A stretch of 6,368 nucleotides of DNA from Legionellaceae bacterium (GTDB taxonomy: Bacteria > Pseudomonadota > Gammaproteobacteria > Legionellales > Legionellaceae). The notes under the pieces were generated by a model that was not told the origin of the DNA, ran no database searches, and worked only from the letters and a program-made list of their open reading frames with translations. Both the position numbers and the translations under genes were made by a program. Shown here one piece after another: positions 5,251 to 6,368 of this stretch; position 1 is the stretch's first letter, and each line of letters begins with the position of its first letter. The stretch spans positions 1 to 6,368 of the forward strand of contig DAIDLK010000057.1 in the NCBI GenBank assembly GCA_027449525.1. Direction: 5' to 3'.

Positions 5251-5861
5251 AGCGTCATCAAGGGTACACTTTAATTGAAGTGATTGTGGCATTAGCGTTA
5301 TTTGCCATTGTAACCACCCTCAGTGCAACACTTATCCAACAAGCATTTGACACTCGTGCCCACCTCATGGCAAGCACTGACCGCTTCAACGCAATCCAAT
5401 TAACCGTCTCGCTCTTGCAACGTGATACAGCGCATATGATGAATCGACCGATTCGCAGTACCGATAAACAACTGTTCCCACCATTTGTCGGTGAGTCCAG
5501 CTACCTAGAGTTCACCCGCAGTGGCGTGGTCAATCCAAACGCCACCAGTAAACGCTCTACCCTGAAACGCGTGGCCTTGATTTGCGAAAATCAACAACTC
5601 ATTCGTCGCACCTGGATCACACTGGATGGGCCAACGCATAAAGATTTCCTCGATAAAATTTTATTGGACCACTTAAATGATTGTGCGTTTAGTTACCTAA
5701 CCCACAAATTAGAAATACTTTCGGAGTGGCGGCCTTATGCGTTAAGTGTCAATCAGTTAAAAGAATCCTTACCGAGCGCAATCCTGTTGAAACTCTCTAT
5801 GAACCGACTGGGTGAAGCGAGTTTTTTATTCATCATTCCCGAGGCGTTCTATGGCAGGTAA
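5247..5861 (+). CDS. gspJ: Type II secretion minor pseudopilin GspJ
   Basis: GspJ is the minor pseudopilin of the tip complex that bridges GspI and GspK. The 204-residue precursor begins MKRHQG, cleavage after Gly6, then YTLIEVIVALALFAIVTTLS with Glu11 at mature position 5. The first mature residue is Tyr where Phe is usual. The globular domain has family landmarks: a helix with LLQRDTAHMMNRPIR (56-70), the strand YLEFTRSGVVNP (86-97) matching the common EFTR-G-NP pattern, STLKRVAL (104-111), and the late strand AILLKLSM (178-185). The length is typical of the family. The start overlaps the gspI stop as ATGA, and the end overlaps gspK by 11 bases, which suggests coupled translation. Confidence 0.94.
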   Translation: MKRHQGYTLIEVIVALALFAIVTTLSATLIQQAFDTRAHLMASTDRFNAIQLTVSLLQRDTAHMMNRPIRSTDKQLFPPFVGESSYLEFTRSGVVNPNATSKRSTLKRVALICENQQLIRRTWITLDGPTHKDFLDKILLDHLNDCAFSYLTHKLEILSEWRPYALSVNQLKESLPSAILLKLSMNRLGEASFLFIIPEAFYGR

Positions 5862-6368
5862 GGAACCAAGAGGCAGCGTTCTTATCACTGCATTATTTAT
5901 TGTTGCTTTAGTGGCCATTGCAGCTACGGCGATGAGTGTTCGATTACAACAAGATATTCAGCGCACTCGTTTCACCTTAACAGCCGATCATCTCTACCTT
6001 GCCTCCCAAGAGGTAATTTTCTGGGCAATGGGGGCGCTCAGTATGCCTAACAGTACCCTGCCGCTACCAACGCATCTTGACTACCCTAGTGCGCATCAAC
6101 AGGATTACCCAGGAATAACCGTTTCTGGTCAATTAATTGACCTACAAGGTCGTTTTAATCTAAACCAACTTGCGCATCAGCCAGGAGCAGAAAGCGACGA
6201 AAAACAGCGCCAAGCGCAGTTACTTTTTTATCGGCTGATGAAAAATGTGCTGAGTGACCCCAGCGCGACAAACCAAGCCAGTGCCATCGGTTCCATTGTT
6301 CAAGCCACCTCTCGCTGGGTTAGTGATGTTCAATTGGGTCGAGGACAGGACGCATTGGATAATTATTA
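5851..6368 (+). CDS. gspK: Type II secretion minor pseudopilin GspK (3' end outside window)
   Basis: GspK is the largest minor pseudopilin and caps the pseudopilus tip. The ATG at 5851 lies inside the end of gspJ, and the frame is open for 172 codons to the window edge. About half to two thirds of a usual GspK is present. The leader is MAGKEPRG, cleavage after Gly8, then SVLITALFIVALVAIAATAM. As usual for GspK, mature position 5 is not Glu (here Thr13). Further hallmarks are SQEVIFWAMGAL (52-63) and the strand LIDLQGRFNLNQL (95-107), very typical of the family. The segment RWVSDVQLGRGQDALDNY (155-172) aligns with the family's DW-x-D-x-D to EDxYY region, but its first acidic residues are replaced. 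The order gspF-G-H-I-J-K supports the assignment. Confidence 0.93.
   Translation, partial: MAGKEPRGSVLITALFIVALVAIAATAMSVRLQQDIQRTRFTLTADHLYLASQEVIFWAMGALSMPNSTLPLPTHLDYPSAHQQDYPGITVSGQLIDLQGRFNLNQLAHQPGAESDEKQRQAQLLFYRLMKNVLSDPSATNQASAIGSIVQATSRWVSDVQLGRGQDALDNY

Noticed and set aside
1..6368. CRISPR, insertion sequence, tRNA or integration signals
   Set aside because: I saw no spaced direct repeats, transposase-like frames, tRNA-like folds or sharp composition change.

Overview
The window looks like a chromosomal segment from a gammaproteobacterium of moderate GC content. It carries a glutamine synthetase gene (glnA) back to back with a six-gene type II secretion (T2SS) cluster, gspFGHIJK. 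The Gsp proteins are recognisable at family level. A free-standing gspF-to-gspK block without gspC, gspD or gspE directly upstream resembles the dispersed T2SS loci known from Legionella. I therefore lean towards a Legionellales-like organism, but this is inference from layout and general impression, not a database match.

Left part (1-2679): the window opens with the last 68 codons of an unrecognised plus-strand gene. Its stop faces, 17 bases away, the end of a leftward unit made of glnA (1273-2679), a 90-codon gene (936-1208) and a 228-codon gene (225-911). The three leftward genes have short gaps (64 and 24 bases), each has a good Shine-Dalgarno sequence, and I see no terminator between them, so they may form one operon. 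The two small genes are unrecognised and take the place where ntrB/ntrC often follow glnA. A 7-bp inverted repeat spans the convergent ends.

Middle (2680-2776): this 97-base divergent intergenic region holds a plausible sigma70-type promoter on each strand. The two overlap almost completely, so polymerase binding for glnA and for the secretion operon should be mutually exclusive. I see no sigma54 element.

Right part (2777-6368): gspF, gspG, gspH, gspI, gspJ and gspK are tightly packed. Apart from the 17-base gap between gspF and gspG, the genes overlap by 4 or 11 bases. GspF is the inner-membrane platform protein. GspG is the major pseudopilin, and GspH, I, J and K are minor pseudopilins. 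All five pseudopilins carry a short basic leader, a Gly cleavage site for the prepilin peptidase and a hydrophobic N-terminal helix. Together they would build the periplasmic pseudopilus that pushes folded exoproteins through the outer-membrane secretin. gspK runs off the right edge.

No mobile element, CRISPR array, tRNA or rRNA is visible, and no gene-free stretch exceeds 97 bases. The points most worth a second look are an apparent loss of the ATP-contacting lysine in GlnA, the interlocked divergent promoters, the two unknown genes behind glnA, altered acidic positions in GspG and GspK, a strong hairpin inside gspG, and an A10 tract in gspI.
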